This document shows, piece by piece, positions 1-8,238 of a DNA stretch of 42,365 nucleotides; position 1 is the stretch's first letter, and every line of letters begins with the position of its first letter. The notes below the pieces were generated by a model, which saw only the letters and a program-made list of their open reading frames with translations, was not told the DNA's origin and did not search any database. The stretch lies in NCBI GenBank assembly GCA_964425355.1, contig CAYRMO010000007.1, positions 1-42,365 of the forward strand, written 5' to 3'. This stretch comes from Litorimonas sp964425355 (lineage in GTDB: Bacteria > Pseudomonadota > Alphaproteobacteria > Caulobacterales > Maricaulaceae). Made by a program: the position numbers and the translations under genes.

Positions 1-1543
1 ACCCGGCAAAAGCCGCAAAATACCAAGAGGAGTCTGCGAAGGTATCTAATGTGTCGGTTTCGCGCTGGGCGGATTTCCCGCATTTTGGACAGGTAATGCC
101 TTCGCTTTTCCAGGTGGGGTGACGATCCAGTGGATTACCGGGCTCATCGAAATTAATATCATAAGGCAGCTCAACCGGCAGCTGATCTTCGGGCACAGCA
201 ACCGGTCCGCAAGTTTCACATTTAATGATCGGGATTGGGCAACCCCAATAGCGCTGACGGCTGACACCCCAATCGCGCAGACGGTATTGGGTAACGCCTT
301 GACCTAGGTCCATCTCTTCAATTTTCGAGATCGCGGCCTTGATACCTTCAGTCTTGGACAGGCCGTTTAGGAAATCCGAATTATATAATGTGCCCTCATC
401 GACATAAGCCTCAGTCCCGACCTCAAAACTATCCGCGGTCTCGCCAGCTGGCAGGACCACTGGCGTCACATCCAGATCATATTTACGGGCAAAATCCAGA
501 TCGCGTTGATCATGTGCCGGACAGCCAAAGACGGCGCCTGTGCCATATCCCATCAAGACAAAATTGGCGATCCAGACGGGGAGGGTGATGTCAGGATCAA
601 AAGGATGTTTGACCTTTAAGCCCGTATAAAAGCCGCGCTTGCCTGCCTTTGCGATAGCTTCTTCAGACGTTCCGATTTTCGCACAATCCGCGCGGAACGC
701 CTCAATCTCTGAATTTGTCTCTGAGAGCATTTTTGAAATTGGATGATCGGGCGATAAGGCTATAAAGCTTGCGCCAAATAAGGTATCGGGGCGCGTTGTA
801 AAAATTTCAACATCATCTGCACCATCAATGCCTTCAAACCGCATTTGCAGCCCTTCGCTCCGGCCAATCCAATTGGCTTGCATGGTGCGGACCTTCTCGG
901 GCCAGCGGTCAAGCGTGTCCAGGCCATCTAAGAGTTCTTGCGCGTAATTTGTAATTTTGAAAAACCACTGATCCATATCGCGCTGTTCAACCACTGCGCC
1001 GCTGCGCCAGCCTTTGCCGTCAATGACTTGCTCATTAGCCAGAACCGTATTGTCGACAGGGTCCCAATTCACCTTGGCGGTTTTGCGGTAAACCAGACCC
1101 TTTTCCATAAATTTCAGGAAAATGGCTTGCTGTTGCTTATAATAGGATGTGTCACAGGTCGCGAATTCGCGGGACCAATCCAGCGCAAAGCCCAGGCGTT
1201 GTAAGGGCGCGCGCATTTCGTCAATATTATTATAGGTCCAGTCTTTGGGGTGGCCATTTGTGGCAATCGCCGCATTCTCGGCCGGCATGCCAAAGGCGTC
1301 CCATCCCATAGGATGGAGGACTTCAAAGCCTTGCGCTTTTTTATAACGCGCGACAACATCGCCCATAGCGTAATTGCGCACATGGCCCATATGGATCCGC
1401 CCGGACGGATAGGGAAACATTTCAAGCGCGTAGAATTTTGGCTTGTCTGAGCCATTATCTGCCAGAAACACATCGGCCTCTGCCCAGAGCTTTTGCCAGC
1501 GCGGCTCGACTTCGGCGGCATTATATTTTCGTTGTTCGCTCAT
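1..1543 (-). CDS. leuS: Leucyl-tRNA synthetase, N-terminal part (runs off window)
   Basis: The gene charges tRNA-Leu with leucine in the cytoplasm. Reading from ATG at 1543, about 514 codons are visible, against roughly 860 residues for a complete bacterial LeuRS, so the C-terminal third lies before base 1. The N-terminus has the class I signature: YPSGRIHMGH with the HIGH-type motif HMGH at residues 51-54. The connective editing region follows, including FTTRPDTLFGA, and near the window edge the FADSSWYF block typical of LeuRS. The KMSKS motif would be outside the window. The DUF3576 lipoprotein gene lies upstream on the same strand but is separated from leuS by a plus-strand membrane-protein gene. 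Identity is very secure; only the missing end is unseen. Confidence 0.97.
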   Translation of the reverse strand, partial: MSEQRKYNAAEVEPRWQKLWAEADVFLADNGSDKPKFYALEMFPYPSGRIHMGHVRNYAMGDVVARYKKAQGFEVLHPMGWDAFGMPAENAAIATNGHPKDWTYNNIDEMRAPLQRLGFALDWSREFATCDTSYYKQQQAIFLKFMEKGLVYRKTAKVNWDPVDNTVLANEQVIDGKGWRSGAVVEQRDMDQWFFKITNYAQELLDGLDTLDRWPEKVRTMQANWIGRSEGLQMRFEGIDGADDVEIFTTRPDTLFGASFIALSPDHPISKMLSETNSEIEAFRADCAKIGTSEEAIAKAGKRGFYTGLKVKHPFDPDITLPVWIANFVLMGYGTGAVFGCPAHDQRDLDFARKYDLDVTPVVLPAGETADSFEVGTEAYVDEGTLYNSDFLNGLSKTEGIKAAISKIEEMDLGQGVTQYRLRDWGVSRQRYWGCPIPIIKCETCGPVAVPEDQLPVELPYDINFDEPGNPLDRHPTWKSEGITCPKCGKSAQRETDTLDTFADSSWYFAAFAG

Positions 1544-1666
1544 GGTCCCTAGAACCCGGTAAATTTTCCCAAAGTCGATCTATAGCAGACGCATCACGGG
1601 CGGCTAGTCTCTTTTGCCGTAAAGGAGAGCTTTGCATTTTATCCTAGCGCGCCGTAAGAGAATAAC

Positions 1667-2173
1667 ATGTCAGCGGGGCAAAATACCGACATGTTGAAGG
1701 GGGCGATTGCGGCTTGTGTCTTGCCGATGACTTTGGGCGCGCTCGGGTGTTTCTATCTTGTCGGTTCGGGACCATTTACGATGTTTGGATTCATGCTATG
1801 GCCCATTGCGCTTTGTTTTTTATTGGGAACGCCGGTGGCGGCGTGGTTGGCGTGTCGCAGATTAAAGAAAATTGAAGACCCAAAAATTTTATCTTTGTGG
1901 CGAAAGTCGGCTTCAAGTGGAATTCTGGCAGCTTCGATTGTTCATTTTATAGCGGCGAGCGGCTATACACTATATTTCGTATTTACAGTAGCCGACACGC
2001 ATAATGGTGCGGGACTCGCCAATGAGTTCTTCGATTTTCTATTGATTTCGCTTATTACAAATATTGGATTATTCACAATCTTAACGCTTCCTTTTGCGTT
2101 GATATGCGCGACTATATTTTGGTTCGTCACCAAGTTTAAGCAAGTCGGAACGTCCCCAGATTTATGGACATAG
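1667..2173 (+). CDS. Small multi-pass membrane protein, unknown function
   Basis: This 168-residue protein is not recognised. It has about four hydrophobic segments (roughly residues 9-30, 35-58, 83-105 and 125-155) with a short basic cytoplasmic loop CRRLKKIEDPK between the second and third. An AAGAGA tract just upstream of the ATG at 1667 could serve as ribosome binding site. The gene is divergent from leuS and convergent with the DUF3576 lipoprotein gene, so it sits alone between two genes that would otherwise be adjacent. It is more AT-rich than leuS. The hydrophobic pattern and lack of a competing frame support it as a real gene, but nothing indicates its role. Confidence 0.75.
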   Translation: MSAGQNTDMLKGAIAACVLPMTLGALGCFYLVGSGPFTMFGFMLWPIALCFLLGTPVAAWLACRRLKKIEDPKILSLWRKSASSGILAASIVHFIAASGYTLYFVFTVADTHNGAGLANEFFDFLLISLITNIGLFTILTLPFALICATIFWFVTKFKQVGTSPDLWT

Positions 2174-2205
2174 GGTAGGTTTAATTGTGAAAAAGGGCGT
2201 TTTGC

Positions 2206-2655
2206 CTATTGGCTATCTTCAGTCGCGATGAAGAGCTGACGCGCGCGGGTCAGGATGGCATTTTCAATCTGACGGGCCGTGTCAGCATCGACATTGGCGT
2301 CTTCCCACCCACCAGCTGTGCGGTTCTGCTTAAAGATTGTCGCCTTAAGGGCATCTGCGCGCAAATTGGTATCTAGGATATAGACATTAGCTTTGAAGCG
2401 TTCATTTGGAACCTGCTCATTGGCATACCAGTCTGTGACAATCACACCGCCATAGGGATCGACTTGCTGTAGCGGCATAAAATTCAAAGTCTCAAGAGAG
2501 GCGCGCCAAAGGTAAGAATTAACACCCAGATTAGGCGCAGCGATCTGCGAACTACTTTTGGATGATTTTGAGAATGTACCACAGCCTGCAAGGAGGGATG
2601 TCGCAAGAACAGCGGCAATTACGGGCGTGAGTGTCGATTTGAATGTCATGTTCAA
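2206..2655 (-). CDS. DUF3576 domain lipoprotein
   Basis: This is a 149-residue predicted outer-membrane or periplasmic lipoprotein. The N-terminal signal ends in a lipobox LLAGC, placing the lipidated cysteine near residue 25. A short Ser/Lys-rich linker and a compact domain follow, with NSYLWRASLETL and PYGGVIVTDWY, the hallmarks of the alphaproteobacterial DUF3576 family. The function of the family is unknown. Members are commonly found close to leuS, and here leuS lies downstream on the same strand, interrupted by the plus-strand gene at 1667-2173. The lipobox and family pattern are seen directly; involvement in envelope biogenesis is only inferred from context. Confidence 0.88.
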   Translation of the reverse strand: MNMTFKSTLTPVIAAVLATSLLAGCGTFSKSSKSSSQIAAPNLGVNSYLWRASLETLNFMPLQQVDPYGGVIVTDWYANEQVPNERFKANVYILDTNLRADALKATIFKQNRTAGGWEDANVDADTARQIENAILTRARQLFIATEDSQ

Positions 2656-2779
2656 AGGGTCCGAAACGTGTCTTTAATTATCGGCTTATAGGCAGATGAA
2701 TCCCTCACGTGAAGCACTCAATTCATAATTATATGTCACATTTGGGTCTTTCCGAGCTTTTCGCTTGATTTGCCGCATT

Positions 2780-2801
2780 ATGGTTAAGCCGCGTTAACCA
2801 T
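2780..2801. repeat. Perfect inverted repeat upstream of the porin gene
   Basis: ATGGTTAA (2780-2787) and TTAACCAT (2794-2801) are perfect reverse complements separated by GCCGCG. The dyad lies 65 bp before the preferred porin start. No T-run follows, so it does not look like a terminator. The TTAA-N6-TTAAC arrangement resembles a CtrA recognition site (TTAA-N7-TTAAC) with one base less in the spacer. It may be an operator for the porin or for the divergent lipoprotein gene. Confidence 0.5.
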
Positions 2802-2865
2802 TTCTTAGGACGAAACACGCCAAGTGTTAACAGAATTACAACGCTGGATGGTCCGGACCCAATAT

Positions 2866-4737
2866 ATGCCTCGATTGACAACAGTTTTAACGCCGATTGT
2901 CTTGATTGCGCTTGGTGGAATGGGCTTGGCAACCGCGCAATCCAGCTCACCCTTCGCCTCCAAGAAAAAACAACAAGCTTGGGAAACGCCCCAAGCCACA
3001 CCATCAACCCCCGCCCCATATGCGCCGGCGGCACCATCTGCCCCAACAGCTTATGGGTCTGCCACGCCAAATTATGCGCCGCCTGCATCAGCCCCTAGCT
3101 ATCCGGTGCCAAGCTATTCAAACCCGAGCCAGATTTCCTCTGACGCTCCCATTGCGACAACGGCGCCCATCAGACCGACTCCGCCGTCGTCTTCAACGCC
3201 AGTGGTTCAATATGGGGGAGGCTCATCTTTGCCACCCCAGGGCACATATGTTCCGCCACAAGGACGGTTTACGCCGCCCACATCAGAGTTTGGTAGGCCG
3301 GGCTCAATTCGGAATTCAGCTCCAAATTATGATCTTGCAGGCGCAAAACCCGCATCACCAACCGCGCCGCAGGGCGCGCCTCAATATGGCCAAGGGTCAC
3401 AATATGGTGGCCCACAATATAATCCACAATACCAGCCTAATACGCAAACAGCGCAGGCCCCATATCCGCCGCAAGGTACATATACTCCACCACAAAGTGG
3501 ACCAACATCTTATCCTGCGCCGCAAGAACCCCAGAGCTGGACTGAGCGCCTGGGCCTTAAAAATATCAAGACATATTTGACAGGCGGGCTTCGCGCGGGC
3601 GCCGCCGCTACATATCGAGATGTTGCCCCCAATCAAATTGGCGCCGAAGATGGGTGGACCGATGATTATATTTTTAATGCGGATGTCGACCTAGATGTCA
3701 GTGCCATCACTCAGGGCGGCCTCGAATATGGTATCAATCTCGGCGCACGGGCGCAAAATGATCCGTTCCGGCGCGGCTTTGGTGGACGGGTTCCACTATG
3801 TCCGCCCAGTATTGTAGGCTGTAGCGCCTCTGGCACAAATAGTTTGAGGGGCCACACCTCGCAATTTTATCAATTCGGTCAGGACGATGCGCGCGAAACA
3901 CAAATTCAGTTAGAATCCGCTCATCTCTTCCTGCGCTCGGCCTATGGTGATGTCACGATTGGTCGCGATGATGGGGCGGCCTATCTCTTTAGCCTCGGTG
4001 CGCCAACGCTCTTGGCCGTCAATGCGTCAAACTCCCCCGTTGATTATACGGGTCTTGATAGCGTCAAGACAATCAATGACGCCTCGGGTTTTTCTGAAAA
4101 AATCACCTATACTTCGCCGCGCTTGCTTGGTGACCAAATTGGTGTCGGCATCCAATTTGGCGCGTCTTATGCGCTGGATGCAGAGGCATGTGGCGTTGAT
4201 TTCTGTTCCGATCGCGACATTGCAGGCGTCATCGCGCCTGAGCTTGAAGACGTTATCGAGGTCGGTCTTGCGCTCGACCGGACCTTTGACAATGGGTTCA
4301 AAGTTGAAGGCACAGCAACCTATGCCCGCGCCTCTGAAGCGTCTGGCGCTTTGGGACTAGATGATCTTGAGAGCTGGGGTGCGGGTCTTGAATTTGAATA
4401 TGCGGATTGGACATTGGGCGGATCTTATTTGGCGTCTAATAATGGTCTGCTTGACGGCGACTATACAGCCTATGATGTTGGTTTGACCTGGAAGCCCAGC
4501 GCGCTTGGCTTTAGTCTTGCCTATGGCCACGCCGAAGATGACAATGTCGGCCTCGTCTCAGATCAAGCCACATTTGGCGTGACCTATGATTTCGATCGCT
4601 TCACATTAGGAAGTGGGGTTCAATATGTTGACCGCTCTGTCAGAGGCTTGATCCCGCAAGGCGCAAATACATTCATATCCGGAGAGCTGGACCAAAAAGG
4701 TACAAGCATCTTTATCGAAGCCGCGGTGAAGTTTTAG
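2866..4737 (+). CDS. Outer-membrane porin with long Pro/Gln-rich N-terminal extension
   Basis: The product is a predicted beta-barrel porin for passive diffusion across the outer membrane. From ATG 2866 it has a Sec signal peptide with a hydrophobic core and an ATA-QS cleavage site. About 190 residues of Pro/Gln/Tyr/Ser-rich sequence follow, with repeated PPQGTY-type units. The C-terminal ~390 residues are a porin barrel: alternating strands, loop cysteines, YGDVTIGRDDGAAY and a final aromatic residue in AAVKF, as expected for BAM recognition. In-frame alternatives are GTG 2824 and ATG 2848. None has a strong Shine-Dalgarno, and 2866 was chosen because it gives the cleanest signal peptide. 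Ordinary alphaproteobacterial porins lack such a long linker. A perfect inverted repeat lies just upstream. Confidence 0.88.
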   Translation: MPRLTTVLTPIVLIALGGMGLATAQSSSPFASKKKQQAWETPQATPSTPAPYAPAAPSAPTAYGSATPNYAPPASAPSYPVPSYSNPSQISSDAPIATTAPIRPTPPSSSTPVVQYGGGSSLPPQGTYVPPQGRFTPPTSEFGRPGSIRNSAPNYDLAGAKPASPTAPQGAPQYGQGSQYGGPQYNPQYQPNTQTAQAPYPPQGTYTPPQSGPTSYPAPQEPQSWTERLGLKNIKTYLTGGLRAGAAATYRDVAPNQIGAEDGWTDDYIFNADVDLDVSAITQGGLEYGINLGARAQNDPFRRGFGGRVPLCPPSIVGCSASGTNSLRGHTSQFYQFGQDDARETQIQLESAHLFLRSAYGDVTIGRDDGAAYLFSLGAPTLLAVNASNSPVDYTGLDSVKTINDASGFSEKITYTSPRLLGDQIGVGIQFGASYALDAEACGVDFCSDRDIAGVIAPELEDVIEVGLALDRTFDNGFKVEGTATYARASEASGALGLDDLESWGAGLEFEYADWTLGGSYLASNNGLLDGDYTAYDVGLTWKPSALGFSLAYGHAEDDNVGLVSDQATFGVTYDFDRFTLGSGVQYVDRSVRGLIPQGANTFISGELDQKGTSIFIEAAVKF

Positions 4738-4810
4738 GTATCACCCCAGATCAGAGATTCCACGCGATAATCATTACCCTTAGAAGCTAAAGGTAGGGCT
4801 GAATAATACG

Positions 4811-5281
4811 ATGAAATACAATTCTTCTTCAATAATGGATGTTGAGAATCGGATTAGTCGAAGGAAAAAAATTCCAAGTGAACTCATATCTAGGTTTAAT
4901 TGCGTGGAATATGAGAAAAGGGGTAAGTATTTTTTCAATGAGGTGGCTGATCACCAAGAAATCTGGACCGTTTGGGATGACGAAGTTTTGCCAGAATACG
5001 AAACCTCAACTGGAAAATGGGCAATACATTGTTGGCCGCATGAAAGGTTTGCGCGGGCATTTCACTCTAAAACTATAGATGTCCCACAATTTGTACAAAT
5101 TCCGATTAATGCGTTCATTGACGACGTAATCAACCCCAACATTGAGACACTTGAGTTGATGATATTTCCTGTTGGGATTGACCAAACGGCATTATGTATG
5201 GAGCCGAGTGCATTCATCAAAAGGCTTCTAGGGGAGTATAATAGAATTTATGGGGAAATACCTGATCAGTATCAATATTGA
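4811..5281 (+). CDS. DUF2750 domain protein
   Basis: This 156-residue soluble protein matches the DUF2750 pattern. It has RGKYFFNEVADHQEIWTVWD, then the central CWPHERFAR (the family's P-[IVL]-WP-H motif in altered form), IPINAFIDDVI, and a C-terminal FIKRLLGEYN helix. Function is unknown. DUF2750 genes are scattered in accessory regions of many bacteria. The gene is noticeably more AT-rich than its neighbours and stands alone between the porin and the convergent ThiE/GNAT fusion, which hints at acquisition by transfer. There is no signal peptide, so it is probably cytoplasmic. Confidence 0.8.
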   Translation: MKYNSSSIMDVENRISRRKKIPSELISRFNCVEYEKRGKYFFNEVADHQEIWTVWDDEVLPEYETSTGKWAIHCWPHERFARAFHSKTIDVPQFVQIPINAFIDDVINPNIETLELMIFPVGIDQTALCMEPSAFIKRLLGEYNRIYGEIPDQYQY

Positions 5282-5292
5282 GGAATAATTCT

Positions 5293-6204
5293 CTAAGTGA
5301 TCGGCGTAACCCCAACCCGCGCCGTAATCCCTAGGTTCCGCTTAAATTTGACTGCAATATAGGGGCAGCCAGGGATAATCTTATATCCGTTATGGATCGC
5401 GTCACCGACCATGGCGTCAAACAGTTTTCCGGCGACGCCTTGCCCGCGAAGCTCAGGCGGGGTGAAAGTGTGATTGGCATTATATAGACCGTCTTTTGTG
5501 AATTTCATTGTGATCTCGGCTTCGCCAAAATCTGTATGAATGACAAAGCGGTGGCCATAATCTGTCTCTTCATAGCAGACATTCCAGATCAGGCCGTCAA
5601 TCGCGGCAAGACCGCTCACGCCTATTCCAGCGAGATCATAAGTGGTGCCGGCCGTTATGCCGCCCAAAGCATAGATCGGGAGAGGCAGTCGCGCCGCGCG
5701 GTCTTCTAGGGCGGCGCTCCCAATAGACTCACCTGCGCTGGGGCTTTTGCTTGGAAAGACAGAACTGATGAACAGGGCGTCTAGTGGCTCAAACCCGCTG
5801 AGATAATCGCCCGTTTTCAAGCCTGCCATGGTGATGATCCAATTGGGCTGTTTCTCACGCCACAGTTTTGGGCCCGATAGCGTGGCGTCGCGCGAAAAAT
5901 GAACACCATCGGCCCCGATCTCTTTTGCGAGTTCCGGGTCATTCCCGATTAAAAATTGCTGCCCGCGATTGCGTGTTAGGTCTCGTAAAGTCTCCGCATG
6001 GTCCGGCGACCCAAAATGCCGATATATAATGGCCGTGCCTTTTGGCAATTTGGCGGCGATTTTAGCGGGATCAGTCATGCGGTTTGGATCCGTCATAAAA
6101 ACCAATGGCGACAGAGGACAGCTTGGACCTGTCTCGCGCAAACTCTGCGCGACATCACCAAGGATACTTCCCTTTGCACTCAGTTCAGAATAGGAGGCCA
6201 TCAT
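5293..6204 (-). CDS. Fusion of ThiE-like TIM-barrel and YjdJ-type GNAT domain
   Basis: The 303-residue product carries two modules in one uninterrupted frame. Residues about 30-208 resemble thiamine-phosphate synthase/TenI: LVFMTDPNRMTDP, GADGVHFSRD, a VFPSKSPS block in place of GPIFPT, and YALGGI. The diphosphate-binding residues of true ThiE are poorly conserved, so activity is doubtful. Residues about 215-300 resemble the short YjdJ-type acetyltransferase: FGEAEITMKF, FTPPELRGQGVAGKLFDAM with the acetyl-CoA loop R-G-Q-G-V-A, and IPGCPYIAVKFKRN. The start ATG at 6204 overlaps the start of the divergent yggS by two bases, and a second Met codon follows immediately. The extra ~30 residues before the barrel are usual for alphaproteobacterial ThiE-like proteins. 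The fusion is seen directly; its role is unknown. Confidence 0.85.
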   Translation of the reverse strand: MMASYSELSAKGSILGDVAQSLRETGPSCPLSPLVFMTDPNRMTDPAKIAAKLPKGTAIIYRHFGSPDHAETLRDLTRNRGQQFLIGNDPELAKEIGADGVHFSRDATLSGPKLWREKQPNWIITMAGLKTGDYLSGFEPLDALFISSVFPSKSPSAGESIGSAALEDRAARLPLPIYALGGITAGTTYDLAGIGVSGLAAIDGLIWNVCYEETDYGHRFVIHTDFGEAEITMKFTKDGLYNANHTFTPPELRGQGVAGKLFDAMVGDAIHNGYKIIPGCPYIAVKFKRNLGITARVGVTPIT

Positions 6205-6874
6205 GTCACATATTTCCGATCAACATGCACAGGTCTTAGCGGGTCTGGCGGCTGCGTCAAAGCGGGCAGGACGAAACTCTATTCCGGACCTTGTGGCCGT
6301 TTCCAAGGTTCAACCCGATGACCGGATCAAAGCCATGCTAGCCACGGGCCAAAACATATTTGGCGAGAACCGCGTTCAAGAGGCCCAAACGCGCTGGGGT
6401 CAAACTTTTGCTGAGCATCGCAAAGATATCGAATTGCGTTTGATTGGGCCTTTGCAATCTAAGAAAAGCGCTGACGCCGTTGCGCTCTTTGATGTGATTG
6501 AAACGATAGACCGTGAAAAACTCCTCGTGACCCTATCCAAAGCGGCCGACGCGCATGGCTCTATGCCGCGTCTCTATGTTCAGGTGAATACTGGCGAGGA
6601 AGCCCAAAAATCCGGTCTTGCGCCCAAAGCGCTACCGAGCTTTCTCAAGACCATGCGACAAGATTATAAGCTCGAGCCCGAAGGCTTGATGTGTATTCCG
6701 CCCATGGGTGAGGCGGCGAGCCCGCATTTTTGGCTGCTTTCCAATTTGGCCGAGCAAAATGGGGTTGAGAAACTCTCCATGGGAATGAGCGCCGATTATG
6801 AAGTTGCCACTGAAATGGGCGCAACGAGCGTCCGGGTCGGCAGCGCATTATTTGGCGCGCGAGATCAGACTTGA
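6203..6874 (+). CDS. yggS: YggS family pyridoxal 5'-phosphate homeostasis protein
   Basis: The 223-residue protein belongs to the YggS/PLPBP family, single-domain TIM-barrel PLP carriers that keep free PLP and amino-acid pools in balance and have no known catalytic activity. The PLP lysine is K35 in LVAVSKVQ. It is followed by FGENRVQEA, FDVIETIDR, the LYVQVNTGEE strand and the phosphate-binding C-terminal SMGMSADYEVA ... VRVGSALFG. A strong AGGAGG (6192-6197) sits five bases before ATG 6203, fixing the start. That Shine-Dalgarno lies inside the first codons of the divergent ThiE-like gene. It converges with the L,D-transpeptidase-like gene with a gap of ten bases. Confidence 0.95.
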   Translation: MSHISDQHAQVLAGLAAASKRAGRNSIPDLVAVSKVQPDDRIKAMLATGQNIFGENRVQEAQTRWGQTFAEHRKDIELRLIGPLQSKKSADAVALFDVIETIDREKLLVTLSKAADAHGSMPRLYVQVNTGEEAQKSGLAPKALPSFLKTMRQDYKLEPEGLMCIPPMGEAASPHFWLLSNLAEQNGVEKLSMGMSADYEVATEMGATSVRVGSALFGARDQT

Positions 6875-6884
6875 GAGATTGGCT

Positions 6885-7397
6885 TTAAGCGCTGATCACT
6901 ACAGGCATATCCGTATAAAGATGCGGCAAGATCTGAACCATATGATCTGGCGCAAGGGCAACACAGCCCAAAGTTTGCCGATCATCTGGCTGGGCGATAT
7001 GAATAAAGACGGCGCTGCCAAGCCCGGATTTCGGCGGGCTGTCATTATGGCTCATCACTAATATAATGTCATAGGCACCATCATCTCGCCAAAGCGTCTC
7101 ATGGCTGGCCGGATAAGGGCGGCGGATGAACCGATTATAAGCCGCATCATTTGGGTCGTCACACCACCCATCATCAGGTCGTAATGCTCGAAATGTCAGT
7201 TTTGAAGGCGGCCGTGTTAATTGGTCAGGCCGATATAGGCCAAATCGGAGCTTATAGTCGCCCAAAGGTGTTTTTGCATCGCCCTCGCGACCTTTACCTC
7301 CATCTATATAACCCAATTTTCCGATGCGGCAGGGCGTGGCAATTGCTCCAAAGAGCAAAATTTTCGCGTTACAGTCGATTTTAAGCACATTTAACAC
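6885..7397 (-). CDS. YkuD-type L,D-transpeptidase-like protein
   Basis: This 170-residue protein has the YkuD catalytic signature. A conserved histidine in GSAVFIHIAQ is followed by TLGCVAL with the nucleophilic cysteine. Upstream are the fold-typical KTPLGDYKL and HNDSP blocks. Members of this small family act on peptidoglycan, cross-linking peptides or tethering proteins, and are normally periplasmic. No clear signal peptide is visible here, as in several short family members. The only upstream starts are GTG codons (7397 or 7388), so the N-terminus is uncertain by a few residues. It converges with yggS and is divergent from the response regulator. Confidence 0.85.
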   Translation of the reverse strand: MLNVLKIDCNAKILLFGAIATPCRIGKLGYIDGGKGREGDAKTPLGDYKLRFGLYRPDQLTRPPSKLTFRALRPDDGWCDDPNDAAYNRFIRRPYPASHETLWRDDGAYDIILVMSHNDSPPKSGLGSAVFIHIAQPDDRQTLGCVALAPDHMVQILPHLYTDMPVVISA

Positions 7398-7497
7398 GAC
7401 TTTTTCGCATTTTTGTGATGCATTTTAGTTTAACCGTCATTAGCTTGTGAACAATTATGCCTCTAAAGGCCTCCGAAACGGATGAAGGAAATATATC

Positions 7498-8202
7498 ATG
7501 GCTGTCAAGAAACGAGTACTCCTTGTAGATGACGATAATACATTGCGTGAAGAACTTGTTGCGCAATTCGCGCTTTATGACGAATTTGAAACACATGATG
7601 TCTCAACGGGCACGGCGGGCCTTGAGGCCGCCAAGTCAGAGACTTTTGACTTGATCTTGCTAGATGTCGATATGCCCGACATGCAAGGCACCGAAGTTGC
7701 CAAACTTATTCGGGCGGCGGGTGTTGCGACACCTATTGTTATGCTGACGGGTAATACAGGCGATGCGGATCAGATTTTAGGTCTAGATGCAGGCGCCAAT
7801 GACTATGTCACCAAGCCATTTCGCTTTGGTGTCCTCTTGGCGCGTTTGAGAGCGCATTTGCGATCCTTTGAGCAATCAGAAGATGCCGTATTCCAGGTCG
7901 GCCCGTATAGCTTTAAGCCAGCGGCTAAGAAACTCACGCCACCAGAGGACCCATCAGGTCGTCCCGTTCGCGACATTCGTTTGACTGAGAAAGAAACGAA
8001 TATTCTGAAATATCTTTACCGTGCTGGCGGTAAGGCTGTAAAACGCGAAGAGCTTCTCGAAGAAGTTTGGGGTTATAATTCCGGCGTGACAACGCATACG
8101 CTGGAAACCCATGTTTATCGCTTGCGTCAGAAAATTGAACCGCAAAAAGGCGAAGCCACACTCTTGCTCACGCAACCAGGCGGCTATTCGCTCTCGCTTT
8201 AG
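7498..8202 (+). CDS. cenR: OmpR-family response regulator, CenR-like
   Basis: A 234-residue two-component regulator. The receiver domain spans residues 3-120, with acidic pocket DDD at 11-13, phospho-acceptor D56 in LILLDVDMP and the conserved Lys in DYVTKPF. A winged-helix DNA-binding domain spans about 140-234, with LTEKETNILKYL, VWGYNSGVTTHTLETHVYRLRQKIE and GGYSL. The exact RFGVLLARLRAHLR and EQSEDA linkers match what I know of the alphaproteobacterial CenR group, which controls envelope integrity in Caulobacter and relatives. Proximity to xthA and lolA supports this. No cognate CenK kinase gene is adjacent. The start ATG 7498 has AAGGAA a few bases upstream. The response-regulator call is certain; the CenR assignment is an inference. 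Confidence 0.85.
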   Translation: MAVKKRVLLVDDDNTLREELVAQFALYDEFETHDVSTGTAGLEAAKSETFDLILLDVDMPDMQGTEVAKLIRAAGVATPIVMLTGNTGDADQILGLDAGANDYVTKPFRFGVLLARLRAHLRSFEQSEDAVFQVGPYSFKPAAKKLTPPEDPSGRPVRDIRLTEKETNILKYLYRAGGKAVKREELLEEVWGYNSGVTTHTLETHVYRLRQKIEPQKGEATLLLTQPGGYSLSL

Positions 8203-8238
8203 ATCGTGCGTTTTGAGATAAGTTGAGTCCAGGAAACC

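Noticed and set aside
2906..3580. A 224-residue plus-strand open frame over the porin N-terminal arm
   Set aside because: It is the shifted frame of the proline/glutamine-rich low-complexity region, with Arg/His-rich nonsense composition; the porin frame has a signal peptide and continues into the barrel.
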